A DNA stretch of 64,000 bases from Candidatus Woesearchaeota archaeon (GCA_016187465.1 JACPJQ010000002.1:224733-288732); one strand, 5' to 3'. Numbered from the stretch's first letter, positions 43,421 through 52,980 are shown. Made by a program: numbers and translations. The notes: generated by a model not told the origin, from the letters alone.

Positions 43421-44656
43421 ATGAAAAACAGAATAATCCTAATGAGCAATACTGATTACTTGCCTACTTTGGAGGCTGCCAGGCAGTTTGGCAAGCTTGG
43501 AATCAAAGTAGTGACTGTAGACTACAAAAAATACAGAATCGCCAATTGGTCAAAATACGTTACTTATTACAAATCTCCAAATATAAGAGATACTGAAAAT
43601 TTTTTGGAATGGCTGAAAACAAAAGCACAGGAAGGAGTGTTCACAACCATATTGCCAACTTCAGATTTAATGATATGGTATATGTCATCAAGGCGCAAGG
43701 AATTGTCAAAATATTTTGATACATACATCCCGTCAAAAAAATCTGTCGAAGCATGCTTGTTTAAGGATTTAGTTTACAAATACTGCAGGAAGCATGGAGT
43801 AGGCACTCCGACAACATATTTTCCTGCTTCGCTGGAAGAGGTCAAGGAACTTGCCAAAAAAATAGAGTATCCTGTGATAATTAAGCACAGGACATCAATT
43901 GGCATGCAATCAACCAAAAAAGGCGAGGTGGTTTTTTCAGAAGGCGAGCTGATTAAAAAATATAAAAAAGATGCTATCGTTTATGATAAAGGAGCAATAT
44001 TGAATGCATCACCCTATGTCGAATGGCCGATGGTACAAGAATACATTCCGGATGCTGTCGACAATCTGTATACTACACAAGGCATATCTGCCAATAAAGG
44101 CAAATCCGTAGCCTTAGTATGCGGAAAAAGGATAAGAGGCGAGCCGCCAAAACTTGGCATTGGCATATGTTCGGAAGTAATTGACAAGCCAGAACTGGCG
44201 TCAGAAGTTAAAAAATTCTTAAGGGCAGTTAAATATGACGGTCCTTTTGGGATGGAAGTTTTATACGACAACAGAGACAAGCGCTACAAAATAATAGATG
44301 TAAACCCAAGGGTTACGGGCCTGACAGGACTGGCGATAGGCAATAGGCTTAATATCCCGATAATTTGGCTTGCTATCTTGAACGGAAAACAAAACATCAA
44401 AGATACGATTGTTACAGGCAACAGGGTTTATATCCATCTGATTTCAGACATTCTTTATTTGCTGGGAAACATACTCCACTCAGAGCATAAGTTAAAATCA
44501 ATCAAAGACATATTCAGGACTTATTTCGGTCCTAAAAAGTTTGCTGTTCTCAGCTTAGACGACCCGATGCCGTTTGTCATAGACGTTATCATGAGCTTAC
44601 GAAATAAAATCAAGCATCCATTATTCTATTTAAGAGAGCTGATAAAGGGAGAATAA
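43421..44656 (+). CDS. ATP-grasp family ligase
   Basis: 411 residues. A Rossmann-like N-terminal part (NRIILMSNTDYLPTLEAARQ) precedes the ATP-grasp domain with EYPVIIKHRTSIGMQSTKKG, the adenine loop VQEYIPDAVDN and the metal site IIDVNPRVTGLTGLA. It should join a carboxylate to an amine or similar group using ATP. In glycan loci such enzymes add amino acids or other acids to sugars, or make a peptide-like decoration. The exact substrates are unknown. The next gene starts after one base. Confidence 0.85.
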   Translation: MKNRIILMSNTDYLPTLEAARQFGKLGIKVVTVDYKKYRIANWSKYVTYYKSPNIRDTENFLEWLKTKAQEGVFTTILPTSDLMIWYMSSRRKELSKYFDTYIPSKKSVEACLFKDLVYKYCRKHGVGTPTTYFPASLEEVKELAKKIEYPVIIKHRTSIGMQSTKKGEVVFSEGELIKKYKKDAIVYDKGAILNASPYVEWPMVQEYIPDAVDNLYTTQGISANKGKSVALVCGKRIRGEPPKLGIGICSEVIDKPELASEVKKFLRAVKYDGPFGMEVLYDNRDKRYKIIDVNPRVTGLTGLAIGNRLNIPIIWLAILNGKQNIKDTIVTGNRVYIHLISDILYLLGNILHSEHKLKSIKDIFRTYFGPKKFAVLSLDDPMPFVIDVIMSLRNKIKHPLFYLRELIKGE

Positions 44657-44657
44657 A

Positions 44658-45767
44658 ATGAAATATCCCAATATAAACAAAATCTTGATATTTGCATTAT
44701 GCGGAATAGGGGATATAATAATGCTGACGCCAACAATAACTTCTCTAAAAAAAAATCATCCAAAAAGCGAAATTACAGTAATTGTCAGAAAAAACATGCC
44801 GCGTGATGTGTTGAGCAACAACCCCCATATAGATAAAATTTATAATTATCCTGATGATTTTATTATCAACGTATGGACAGGATTTTTTAAATCCGGGCAA
44901 AAATTAAAAGATTTACATAATTTGGTCAAAGAAATAAAATTTCTATTGCTTCTAAGAAAGGAAAAATTTGATGTCAGCTTATGGGCATTTCCAGGAGAGA
45001 CAAAAAGAGGGGCCATAGTAAGCCTGCTTTCAGGTGCCAAAATAAAAATGGGCCAGAAATACAAAATATTTAATATAAAAACAGGCTTATTTTACGATTT
45101 AACTATTGATTTGGACCCAAGAAAACATGTGGTAGATTGTAACTTGGAATATCTAAAAAAATTAGAGCTCAATAAATTTGAACAGGAACTATGTCTATCA
45201 GTTACAAACAAGGATAAGAAATTTGCTAAATTGTTCTTAAAGTCTCATAGCATTAAAAAAAGAGAATCTATCATAGGGATACACCCAGGCGGCGATAAAT
45301 CAAATACAGAAAAAAGATGGCCAATGGAGAATTTTATAGAATTGGTAAAAGCTCTAGATAACGGTAAAAACAGAAAAATTATATTATTCGAGGGCCCTGA
45401 TGAAGAAGGCATACTTGACAATTTCAAAGGTGCAAACATAATCAAATGCAAAAATCTGCTGTTCAGTCAGCTCTGCGCCGTAATTGGGCAATGCGATGCT
45501 GTAATTACATCTGATTCTGGTCTTGGGCACATTGCTGCAGCATTAAAAATACCGACTGTGACGTTATTCGGGCCTGCAAATCCAAACCAGACAAGACCTT
45601 ACGGAAATAATGGAATAATTATCACCAAGCTAGACCCGCAATTTTATCTTGATGATGCCAAAATGAAATTTTTGAAGGAAGAAGGCGGGAAAGCCCTGGA
45701 AAATATAACCGTTCATGACGTACTGGCTGCCTTAAACAAAGTATTAAATTTAAGCAAAGCAAAATGA
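44658..45767 (+). CDS. GT9 glycosyltransferase (heptosyltransferase family)
   Basis: 369 residues. The opening NKILIFALCGIGDIIMLTPTI has the glycine-rich GxGDxxxxTP signature of GT9 enzymes. The donor half has SIIGIHPGGDKSNTEKRWPM and the terminal VITSDSGLGHIAAALKIPTV with GPANPNQTRPYG. Bacterial members move heptose; archaeal ones move unknown sugars. The family in an archaeal locus points to lateral acquisition from bacteria (inference). It overlaps the next gene by 4 bases. Confidence 0.9.
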   Translation: MKYPNINKILIFALCGIGDIIMLTPTITSLKKNHPKSEITVIVRKNMPRDVLSNNPHIDKIYNYPDDFIINVWTGFFKSGQKLKDLHNLVKEIKFLLLLRKEKFDVSLWAFPGETKRGAIVSLLSGAKIKMGQKYKIFNIKTGLFYDLTIDLDPRKHVVDCNLEYLKKLELNKFEQELCLSVTNKDKKFAKLFLKSHSIKKRESIIGIHPGGDKSNTEKRWPMENFIELVKALDNGKNRKIILFEGPDEEGILDNFKGANIIKCKNLLFSQLCAVIGQCDAVITSDSGLGHIAAALKIPTVTLFGPANPNQTRPYGNNGIIITKLDPQFYLDDAKMKFLKEEGGKALENITVHDVLAALNKVLNLSKAK

Positions 45768-46318
45768 AATTTAAAATAAGCAGCATTAAATATTTAACAA
45801 ATATAATCATTACATTTCTACTTTTTATTTCTATACTCTACTACTCTTACATATTCAAGCTAGGCTACTTAAAAATTGCAACTTACCTGCTCTTTTTCCT
45901 GATAGCGCTGCTGGCATTAATCAATGCAGCAAAGGCAAAAAACTCTAAGGTTTTTTGGCTGGTCCTTTTTATAATCTTTCTATTCGCCTTGCTGGATAAA
46001 TATTTTAAAATGCATATTAAACTGTCAAGATATTTTGTGGGAATCGCTAATATAGACCCGGTAGTTTTAGTGAACATACTTTATATTACTGGATTCATTA
46101 TAGTTATGTCTTTTTTTTATAGATTTTTTCTTAGAGAATATAAAAGAAATCCAGACTGGCTGTATCTTTTTACATTTGCAGTTATCCTAAAAATCGTAGC
46201 CATATCAACGGATTTTGAGTACCACAACATCACAGAAGACTACTTTGAGGTCTTTTCGCTTTATTTTTTTGCGGCGGCTTTTTTTATTCCAGTTATAACC
46301 CGGAGGAAAAATAAATGA
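45764..46318 (+). CDS. Small polytopic membrane protein of unknown function
   Basis: 184 residues with about six hydrophobic helices and few charged residues between them. No family was recognised. The start overlaps the GT9 gene's stop and its own stop overlaps the next glycosyltransferase start, so it is translated with both. The size and topology fit a membrane partner of the glycosyltransferases, but no motif supports a specific role. Confidence 0.65.
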   Translation: MKFKISSIKYLTNIIITFLLFISILYYSYIFKLGYLKIATYLLFFLIALLALINAAKAKNSKVFWLVLFIIFLFALLDKYFKMHIKLSRYFVGIANIDPVVLVNILYITGFIIVMSFFYRFFLREYKRNPDWLYLFTFAVILKIVAISTDFEYHNITEDYFEVFSLYFFAAAFFIPVITRRKNK

Positions 46319-47433
46319 ATATTGCAATTTATCATCCGACTCTTAATATTTTTGGAGGTGGGGAAAGAGTGGCGTTGACGATGGCAAATTTGCTTTCAGG
46401 TAAACATAATGTCACAATATTTACAACAGCCAATGTCGATAAAAAGAAAATGGAAGACTTTTTTAAAATAAGGCTTGATAATATCAATTTTGTCCTTTTA
46501 GGAAGAGTTGTATCAAAACTCCCGTCTTTGGCTTCTGTAAAGCCAGTTCTGCTTCTTAAAAGCAGCTACAGAAAACTCGAAAAATATGATTTAGTTATCG
46601 ACACATGTACAAATGGGTGGTTTGATAAAAAGCTTAAAACTAAGACTATATGTTATATACACTATCCATTTTTCTATAGAAAAAAGAAAGGAATTAAGAG
46701 TTTAATGAACAAATTAATGATTCAGGCTGAGAATGCCTTCCAATACGACAAAATATTCTGCAATAGCAATTTCACAAAAAATGCCGTGAGCAAAATGACA
46801 AACAAAAAACTGGCAGTTCTTTATCCTCCGGTTGAAGTTGAAAGGATAAAACCAAAAACAAAACTTAACAGAATAGTTACGATAGGAAGGTTTACTTATG
46901 ATAAAAAACATGAAATCATGATAGATACATTCAAAGATTTGTATAGCGAAGTGGATGGTTATACGTTCCATATTATAGGGGCGTTTCAAGAAAATATCGG
47001 CATATACAAAAGGGAATATCTGGATATGCTGGTAGAAAAAGCTAAAGGCTATCCAATCTATTTTCATATCAATATGCCTCATGATGAAGTATTAAAATTT
47101 CTTGAAGAATCAAAAATCTATTGGCACGCCAGAGGTTATGGTGAAACTGATCCAGATGAAATGGAGAACTTCGGTATTTCTACAGTCGAGGCTATGGCTG
47201 CAGGTTGCGTGCCGGTAGTAATAAATAAAGGTGGGCAGCCAGAAATAGTAGACCACAAAAAAAACGGATTTTTGTGGAATAAGCCTGAAGAACTGATTAA
47301 ATACACACAAGACTTAATAAAAAATGAAAAACTAATGAAAAAATTATCAATTTCGGCAATTAAAAAGTCAAGAAAATATGACTACAGGATATTTGAGAAA
47401 AGAATTAAGGAAGCTATACGTTCTTTATTTTGA
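46315..47433 (+). CDS. GT4 glycosyltransferase (ALG11-like)
   Basis: 372 residues. MNIAIYHPTLNIFGGGERVA opens with the Gly-Gly-Gly-Glu-Arg signature shared with eukaryotic ALG11 mannosyltransferases, and TKTICYIHYPFFYRKKKG is another mark of that group. The donor domain contains NRIVTIGRFTYDKKHEIMID and ENFGISTVEAMAAGCVPVV with the E-x7-E-type pair. It would add a mannose-like sugar to the lipid-linked glycan. Its 3' end overlaps the convergent flippase gene by 20 bases. Confidence 0.9.
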   Translation: MNIAIYHPTLNIFGGGERVALTMANLLSGKHNVTIFTTANVDKKKMEDFFKIRLDNINFVLLGRVVSKLPSLASVKPVLLLKSSYRKLEKYDLVIDTCTNGWFDKKLKTKTICYIHYPFFYRKKKGIKSLMNKLMIQAENAFQYDKIFCNSNFTKNAVSKMTNKKLAVLYPPVEVERIKPKTKLNRIVTIGRFTYDKKHEIMIDTFKDLYSEVDGYTFHIIGAFQENIGIYKREYLDMLVEKAKGYPIYFHINMPHDEVLKFLEESKIYWHARGYGETDPDEMENFGISTVEAMAAGCVPVVINKGGQPEIVDHKKNGFLWNKPEELIKYTQDLIKNEKLMKKLSISAIKKSRKYDYRIFEKRIKEAIRSLF

Positions 47434-48883
47434 CTAGCTTCTTTATGACATCCATATCTTCTTCTGAAAAAGCCCTTAACAAATACATAGAAATAAAATA
47501 AGTTGCCGCTCCGATAAGAATTAAAACAAAAATATTCATATAATAAAGATAGTAAATCAAAAGCCCCATTAGTACGCATGCTAATAAGGGCTTGGCTATG
47601 ATATTCACGAAGCTAATTCTTCCAAGATTTTTTGAAATGATATAATAATAGCCACTGAAGTAAAATATCTCCGTCAAAACCGTTGAGACAGCAGCACCAT
47701 ACAAGCTAAATTTTGGAATAAGAACCAAATTAAGCAATATGTTGATAATAGCATTCGCGAAAAGTATGTACAAACCTTCTTTCTCTTTATGAATCGCAGT
47801 CATAATCGCGCCAAGCATATAGTTTATGAATACAGGCACAATTGTCCAGATTAAAATTTGCAACGCAAATATGGAATTAAGGTATTTGTCTTTATAGAGC
47901 AATATCACCAGTTTTGGTGCAAGCATCGTAACCCCGACAGCAATAGGCAGAGATAAATATGTCAGATATTTTATTGATAATTGGTATAGCCGCGTCAATT
48001 TTAATTTTGACTCTTTAAAGTAGATTACTGCGACAGGCAGTATTGCAAATGAAACAGCTATCGGAATAGATATAAGCCCATCCAAAATATTGTATGCGGC
48101 GCTGTACCATCCAATTACGGCATCCCTAGAAACTTGATTATAAACTCCAGCCAATGTTTCAGGAGCCAGCTTTGACATTAATGTTACATCTATGCGGAAA
48201 TACACTGTTACGAATATTCCGGACAATAAAAAGGGGAAAGCCCTTTTAACTAAGCCTATTGTAAACTTTTTATCAAAATCAAATATCGGTTTTACAAGCA
48301 CTTTAAAGCATAAAATAAATGAAATTAAAAAATTCAGGAATTGAGCCAAAACAAAAATTATCAATACGGGAAAAAACCCGCTGCCTTTCAGCAGGAAAGG
48401 CATCGTAACAATAAACCTTATCAAAACCCTTGTAATTTTTGTAAAAGCCGGAAATTCCATCCTTTCATAAGCCTGAAAAACAGACTCAAAAGTGGATGAA
48501 AGGCTGTCAAATATTATCCCCAGAGCGGCAATCGCAACCCCGTAAATGACAGCTTTTTCATAATTAAGGAGAAATGCCAAAATAATTATGAATGCATAAA
48601 CAAAAACAGACGACAGGATCTTAAGAATAATCACATTCGAAATTATTTTCGAAGCTTTTGCCTTGTTCTGCGCAATCTCCCTTACTATCAGGATTCTGGT
48701 CCCTAAATCCAGCACTATGAAGAATAATCCAGTGAATGATATAACAAAGCTGAACTTTCCGTACTCTTCGACTCCTAAGTATCTGGCAATAAGAAATACC
48801 AGAATCATAGTCAATATTTTAAGCGCATTGTCCCCTATAAACACAAAGCCGGCATTTCGTGCTATTCTTTTCAGAGTGCTCAT
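47414..48883 (-). CDS. Polysaccharide flippase (Wzx/MATE-like)
   Basis: 489 residues with twelve to fourteen membrane helices. The N-terminal RIARNAGFVFIGDNALKILT and LARYLGVEEYGKFSFVISF, with the repeated LGxxxYGxxS pattern, place it in the oligosaccharide flippase family. It would turn lipid-linked glycan from the cytoplasmic to the outer face. It is the only clear Wzx-type flippase in the window and sits at the end of the glycosyltransferase block. Confidence 0.9.
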   Translation of the reverse strand: MSTLKRIARNAGFVFIGDNALKILTMILVFLIARYLGVEEYGKFSFVISFTGLFFIVLDLGTRILIVREIAQNKAKASKIISNVIILKILSSVFVYAFIIILAFLLNYEKAVIYGVAIAALGIIFDSLSSTFESVFQAYERMEFPAFTKITRVLIRFIVTMPFLLKGSGFFPVLIIFVLAQFLNFLISFILCFKVLVKPIFDFDKKFTIGLVKRAFPFLLSGIFVTVYFRIDVTLMSKLAPETLAGVYNQVSRDAVIGWYSAAYNILDGLISIPIAVSFAILPVAVIYFKESKLKLTRLYQLSIKYLTYLSLPIAVGVTMLAPKLVILLYKDKYLNSIFALQILIWTIVPVFINYMLGAIMTAIHKEKEGLYILFANAIINILLNLVLIPKFSLYGAAVSTVLTEIFYFSGYYYIISKNLGRISFVNIIAKPLLACVLMGLLIYYLYYMNIFVLILIGAATYFISMYLLRAFSEEDMDVIKKLVKIKNV

Positions 48884-48904
48884 TTGCCAAATTCAGCTAA
48901 AATT

Positions 48905-49072
48905 TTATTTTTCAATTATATATCTGGTCTTTTCAAGAACTTCCTTGGCCAATTCAACAAGCTTCTTATAAGTTGTATCATTAATTTTAACATCAGTCCC
49001 GTACTGGTACCTTTCCCTAATTCTCACAGTTGTATCTTCCTCATCCTTCGGCTCAAGCTTGGCCTGGCTCAT
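48905..49072 (-). CDS. Small acidic/basic protein partnered with the nucleotidyltransferase
   Basis: 55 residues starting MSQAKLEPKDEEDTTVRIRE and ending in a helix KLVELAKEVLEKTRYIIEK. The ATG shares one base with the stop of the winged-helix nucleotidyltransferase, so translation is coupled. The central YGTDVKINDTTYKKLVELAKE resembles the short DNA-binding or dimerising antitoxin segments (VapB/RHH-like), but that similarity is weak. No other identity is visible. The pairing suggests a two-gene module, perhaps toxin-antitoxin. Confidence 0.6.
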   Translation of the reverse strand: MSQAKLEPKDEEDTTVRIRERYQYGTDVKINDTTYKKLVELAKEVLEKTRYIIEK

Positions 49073-49665
49073 TATTTATGCAGCTCCATGATTGCTTTTA
49101 TTATTATATCTTCCCCAAAAACAACAATCCCTTTTATTGCATCTGTCATCGCCTCATTGCCTTTCTTTATATTATCTTCCAAATCGCCCTTTGCCATATA
49201 AACTGCATGGATTCTTTTAGTTGCAATGCCTTCAATTGCCCCAATTTCCCTTTCCAGCTTCCTGATTCTTTTATTGTCTGCAATTAGAATTAAATCCACG
49301 TCTCTCGCTTCTTTATGCTTTGTTAAAACAGACCCAAACAGTACAGCTGCGTCAGCATTCTTGATACTCCGGATATCCTCAATCCATATCCTTACATATG
49401 GATTAACCTGCTCTGCTTCCCTCTTGAGCAGAAATTTAACGTACTGCCTTGCATAATCATTCTCCATGTTAAGCCTGTAAAATTTAGTTTTTCCAATGGT
49501 TTTATGAGAAATAATTCTGTCCTTTTCCAGCTTTCCAGCTATCTTTAAGGCGCCCATCCTGCTTATTCCAATAAGCTTTGCCAAGCTGTTCGCATTGTGC
49601 TGAATTTCCGGACTTTTGAATACTTTAAGCACAAACATCATTTCGTTGTTTGTAATGTCTTTCAT
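49072..49665 (-). CDS. Winged-helix protein with minimal nucleotidyltransferase domain
   Basis: 197 residues. Residues about 5-75 form a winged helix (MMFVLKVFKSPEIQHNANSL, GISRMGALKIAGKLEKDRII). A nucleotidyltransferase domain follows with AAVLFGSVLTKHKEARDVDL, giving the GS...DxD signature of MNT proteins and a later possible third Asp. MNTs of this kind act as AMP-transferring antitoxins with HEPN toxins or as stand-alone regulators. Here the partner is instead a 55-residue protein. A perfect palindrome covers the predicted transcription start, suggesting autoregulation. Confidence 0.8.
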   Translation of the reverse strand: MKDITNNEMMFVLKVFKSPEIQHNANSLAKLIGISRMGALKIAGKLEKDRIISHKTIGKTKFYRLNMENDYARQYVKFLLKREAEQVNPYVRIWIEDIRSIKNADAAVLFGSVLTKHKEARDVDLILIADNKRIRKLEREIGAIEGIATKRIHAVYMAKGDLEDNIKKGNEAMTDAIKGIVVFGEDIIIKAIMELHK

Positions 49666-49675
49666 GTATACTCAC

Positions 49676-49707
49676 AGTTTACATATGTAAACTTGGAGTT
49701 TATATAC
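49676..49707 (-). promoter_or_regulatory. Perfect 18-bp palindromic operator plus TATA box
   Basis: AGTTTACATATGTAAACT (49676-49693) is a perfect palindrome. On the minus strand GTATATAAAC (49698-49707) is a TATA box whose start site would fall at about 49677, inside the palindrome, and 12 bases before the ATG at 49665. A dimeric winged-helix protein bound here would block transcription start, so autorepression by the gene product is the simplest reading. Confidence 0.65.
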
Positions 49708-49716
49708 TTTTGCATT

Positions 49717-51282
49717 TCATAATTGTTCAATTTTATAAATCCTCACCAGATTATTCTGAAACACTATACTACTCAAATTATAAGGCGGCATAAAGTTTTG
49801 ATTCAGCATTTTTTCATCAACTCCATACCATACATATTTGATTTTATCTAAATTTGATATTTGCTTTTCCATTCTATAAAAATCATTGACTTCCTTTGCC
49901 TTTTTCTCAAAATCTATCGTCTGCGCCCAATGGCCAAGGTAAACCCTTCTGTTCATATAGGCAGGAATGTAGTTGCCTATATTGTAGGTTGATAATATAG
50001 CTTCATCAGGTTTTGAGTTTTCCGCAAGCCAGTTCAAAGCTTCAGCTTCTTCCCTGTAAAGGTACCTGTTTACCGAGTAGGGAAAATATCCCCTGCCGTT
50101 GTCCAAGTTAGTTATCATGATTGTGTAAACATATATATTGGTTAAAATCATAAAAATTACTATCAGGAAAATAAGATACGAAGCTTTGTTATTGTCCGCT
50201 ACTCTGCTAACTTTAGGCTTTAGCAATCTGAACAGAAAAATGCCCGTGATAATGCCAAACGGAATGTGGACACCCTCCAAAAATTTTCTTTGGATATTAA
50301 AAGGGCTGTAAATAAGAATAAATACAATTAAGATCCAGTAAACTAAAAACCACACGTCTTCCTTTTTGGTTTCAGTTTTTTTGCTTAAAATGGTTAATAT
50401 TAATGCTACAAACATCAATCCGTAGCCGGCAATAACATAGGGAATCCTAGGCGTTTCCAATGCATTCTGCGCATTCCAGGATACAAACACAGAGATTTTT
50501 GTAAATACTATAAAATTGTAAATTATAGGCACTGAGACAATCGCCGCGAAAATGGCAAGATGCCCCACTTTCTTCCACTCTATACTTTTTTCCGAAAAGA
50601 ACCGAATCAGGATAAAAACTCCAATTGCCAAGCATAAAGTTATAACACTATAAACGTGCTCAAAACCAAGAATTAATGTGAAAAAGGCAGACAACACTAT
50701 GTATTTAATATTCAGATTTCTATTCCATTCAAGGAAATAATACACGCTCGCTGCCATTAACGCTATGGAAAATATAGTATGCGGATGCCCTAGCAGTATC
50801 AGGAAATTGTTTGCATCGCCAACCCATAGGTCTACAGAGCCGAATCCCCTTAACCCAAATAATGTCAGCAATTTCAATAAAAAGCCAAAACCGCTTGCAA
50901 ACAAGCAGACAATAAAGGTGTAAGCTCTTTCTTTTTTATCTTTGAAATAAATCGAAATGAGCCTGTTAAGGAAGAAAATGAATGTTAATATTCCGATTAT
51001 CCTAAACAAGTGATAAACAAAAATATTTGGCAATCCGGTCATTAAGCCAGACAATCCTGCAATCAGGTAGGTTGGCCTGAATAAAACGTAAGGAACCTCT
51101 TCTGAAGTGTACATGTTTGTAAACAACACATGGCCGTCTTTTGCCTGGTTCATGAAAGAAATGTAAGTGTTTGCGTCTGTTGGGTTGGTTAAGCCGGAGA
51201 AAAAGCTAGTATTCTGTAGTAAATAACCAAATATTACTGGCATTATAAAAATAATTATTAATAAATAACTCCAGCGTTTCAT
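49717..51282 (-). CDS. Polytopic membrane protein, probable GT-C glycosyltransferase
   Basis: 521 residues with about eleven helices and a C-terminal soluble part. The family was not recognised with certainty. The loop with GLTNPTDANTYISFMNQAKDG after the first helix, an acidic-residue-containing site, and the late EAEALNWLAENSKPDEAILS and RRVYLGHWAQT are features of GT39/PMT-like and related membrane proteins. The ATG overlaps the TGA of a broken small gene just upstream (ATGA), indicating an original operon. Confidence 0.6.
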   Translation of the reverse strand: MKRWSYLLIIIFIMPVIFGYLLQNTSFFSGLTNPTDANTYISFMNQAKDGHVLFTNMYTSEEVPYVLFRPTYLIAGLSGLMTGLPNIFVYHLFRIIGILTFIFFLNRLISIYFKDKKERAYTFIVCLFASGFGFLLKLLTLFGLRGFGSVDLWVGDANNFLILLGHPHTIFSIALMAASVYYFLEWNRNLNIKYIVLSAFFTLILGFEHVYSVITLCLAIGVFILIRFFSEKSIEWKKVGHLAIFAAIVSVPIIYNFIVFTKISVFVSWNAQNALETPRIPYVIAGYGLMFVALILTILSKKTETKKEDVWFLVYWILIVFILIYSPFNIQRKFLEGVHIPFGIITGIFLFRLLKPKVSRVADNNKASYLIFLIVIFMILTNIYVYTIMITNLDNGRGYFPYSVNRYLYREEAEALNWLAENSKPDEAILSTYNIGNYIPAYMNRRVYLGHWAQTIDFEKKAKEVNDFYRMEKQISNLDKIKYVWYGVDEKMLNQNFMPPYNLSSIVFQNNLVRIYKIEQL

Positions 51283-51547
51283 TTTTGTACTCTTAAATTA
51301 AAATAGGAAGTTATTAAATCATAACTGAGGCAATAACCAACTATCTTAAAGTCCGGCCTTTTGTAATATTTATCAATATATGAGTCAACTAACGTTTTCT
51401 TGCCATAAAAGTAAAGGTTCCAGTATTATAAAGTATTCTTCTAAAATTAGTAGCTTTAGGACTGAATAAAATTATAAAAATTAATACTGCAAAAATAAAC
51501 ACTATAATTATTTCCTTCTTTGCAGATTTATTCGTTTTATTGGCCAT
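51279..51547 (-). pseudogene. Small membrane-protein gene broken by a one-base frameshift
   Basis: From ATG 51547 the frame reads MANKTNKSAKKEIIIVFIFA and a hydrophobic helix, then FRRILYNT, and stops after 52 codons. In the neighbouring frame, immediately after, the sequence continues YFYGKKTLVDSYIDKYYKRP and FKIVGYCLSYDLITSYFNLR, ending in a TGA that overlaps the ATG of the gene at 51282. The span is 269 bases, one less than a whole number of codons, so a single base was probably lost near 51420. The intact product would be about 89 residues. A sequencing error is the alternative. Confidence 0.6.
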
Positions 51548-51582
51548 AACAAACGCTCCAATTTCTATTACTTTGTATAAGA

Positions 51583-52911
51583 TTAAATCAATTCTTTAAT
51601 ATTACCTAATAGGCTAGGATCCATAAATTTCAAAAAATCTTCAAATATAAATCTTAAGTTATTTAAAAAAGGCACAGGCTGATACAAAAAGAAGGGATAA
51701 CCAAATGAGTCTGCCCAAGGATTGTAAGCTCCAACTAGTGCGATGAATACAGAAATTGTAAGCAATATATAATATAATCTCAATTTTTTAGCTGTTAATC
51801 CTTTGAAATAGAATATTGTAAAAAAGAAAAGCACAGGATGGAAAGCTATAAAATACCTCATTCCGTAAGCATAACCGCCATAAACACTATCAGTATAGAG
51901 GTAAAACAAGATAGTGATGTTTATTGCGAAAAAGCAGGCAAGGCTTTCACTAAAAAGGGTATCTTTTTTCCTCAGTAAATTGTACAAACAACAGGCTGAA
52001 ATAAAAAATAATGGAGTATATGAAAAAAGGCCACGATAACCAAACAAGCTATGGAAGGCGTGTACAAAAAACCCAGTTATTGAATCAGGATTGGCCACCC
52101 CTGCTATATTTTGCTCATTCAAAAAATCTGACCCATCATACTTAAAATATTCAGGATGCATGGAAGCGGGAAGCAGGTCCCCTGTAACCAAAATGCTTAA
52201 GATGATATAGAGTATTACTGGTATTAAAGTCCCGAGTAAATAATAAAAAACATTTTTTCTCTCTGTGAAAATGATATAAAAGGAGAATACCGCAAGGAAA
52301 GCTCCACCCACAACAAGGTCTATAGCCATTGCCAATGCAACAAAGAAGCCCATCAAAAAGAAAGATTTTTTTGTCAATGGGTCAAACTTGTTTTTTATCA
52401 TAAAATAAAAAGCAATAAATATGAGTACTCCGGCAGGTGTGTGATTATTAAATACCAGGGAATAGGGAAACATCAGCGTGGCAAATGCTAAAGTCAAAAC
52501 TAAAAGATGTTGATGATTTTCTTTAACTTTAAGCAAATTTAGGCTCTTATAAAAAAAATAAAGCATAATAATTGTGGGTATAACAATCAAAATTAGTGTA
52601 ATAAAGAAAATGATAATACTCGAATTGCTTTTCAGAGTTACCCCAAAGATGTTATAAAAAATCCAATAGATTCCAGCTCCTAATACAGAGAGAATGGCAG
52701 GTTTGTTGGAATAAAAATGCCCGTTAACAAACGCTTTATCATTTGTAGCAAAGAACATTGAGTTGTCTATAACAAATGTGCCTTCTTCTACCAATGATTG
52801 AATTGTGGCAAATCTGGATGTTTCATTACCGGAACTTAGATGTACTTTTATTAGCAATACATAGATAAATAGTATAAAAAACAAAACCTTTATTTTTTTG
52901 CCTTTTACCAT
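51583..52911 (-). CDS. GT39/ArnT-like membrane glycosyltransferase
   Basis: 442 residues with about ten helices. After the first helix come SSGNETSRFATIQSLVEEGT and DKAFVNGHFYSNKPAILSVL, the arrangement of the first outer loop in ArnT/PMT-type GT-C enzymes (acidic residues and SxKP). It would use a polyprenyl-phosphate sugar. It starts a minus-strand set with the broken small gene and the membrane protein at 49717. Length is somewhat short for ArnT. Its start is 100 bases from the divergent surface-protein gene. Confidence 0.7.
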   Translation of the reverse strand: MVKGKKIKVLFFILFIYVLLIKVHLSSGNETSRFATIQSLVEEGTFVIDNSMFFATNDKAFVNGHFYSNKPAILSVLGAGIYWIFYNIFGVTLKSNSSIIIFFITLILIVIPTIIMLYFFYKSLNLLKVKENHQHLLVLTLAFATLMFPYSLVFNNHTPAGVLIFIAFYFMIKNKFDPLTKKSFFLMGFFVALAMAIDLVVGGAFLAVFSFYIIFTERKNVFYYLLGTLIPVILYIILSILVTGDLLPASMHPEYFKYDGSDFLNEQNIAGVANPDSITGFFVHAFHSLFGYRGLFSYTPLFFISACCLYNLLRKKDTLFSESLACFFAINITILFYLYTDSVYGGYAYGMRYFIAFHPVLFFFTIFYFKGLTAKKLRLYYILLTISVFIALVGAYNPWADSFGYPFFLYQPVPFLNNLRFIFEDFLKFMDPSLLGNIKELI

Positions 52912-52960
52912 ATTAGCCTACACTACCTTATGGTGATGTTACGCTATTCATAAAAGTAAG

Positions 52961-52980
52961 TTTTATAAACTATTTTATAC
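52961..52980. promoter_or_regulatory. Divergent promoter region between the GT39-like and surface-protein genes
   Basis: TTTTATAAAC (52961-52970) is nearly symmetric and can serve either strand. TTTTATACG follows at about 52973 for the plus strand. The 100-bp region is AT-rich and holds no gene, so both flanking genes probably start transcription here. Confidence 0.4.

Noticed and set aside
45764..46318. Wzy-type polymerase identity for the six-helix protein
   Set aside because: At 184 residues it is far shorter than Wzy proteins and lacks the large outer loop; no motif supports it.
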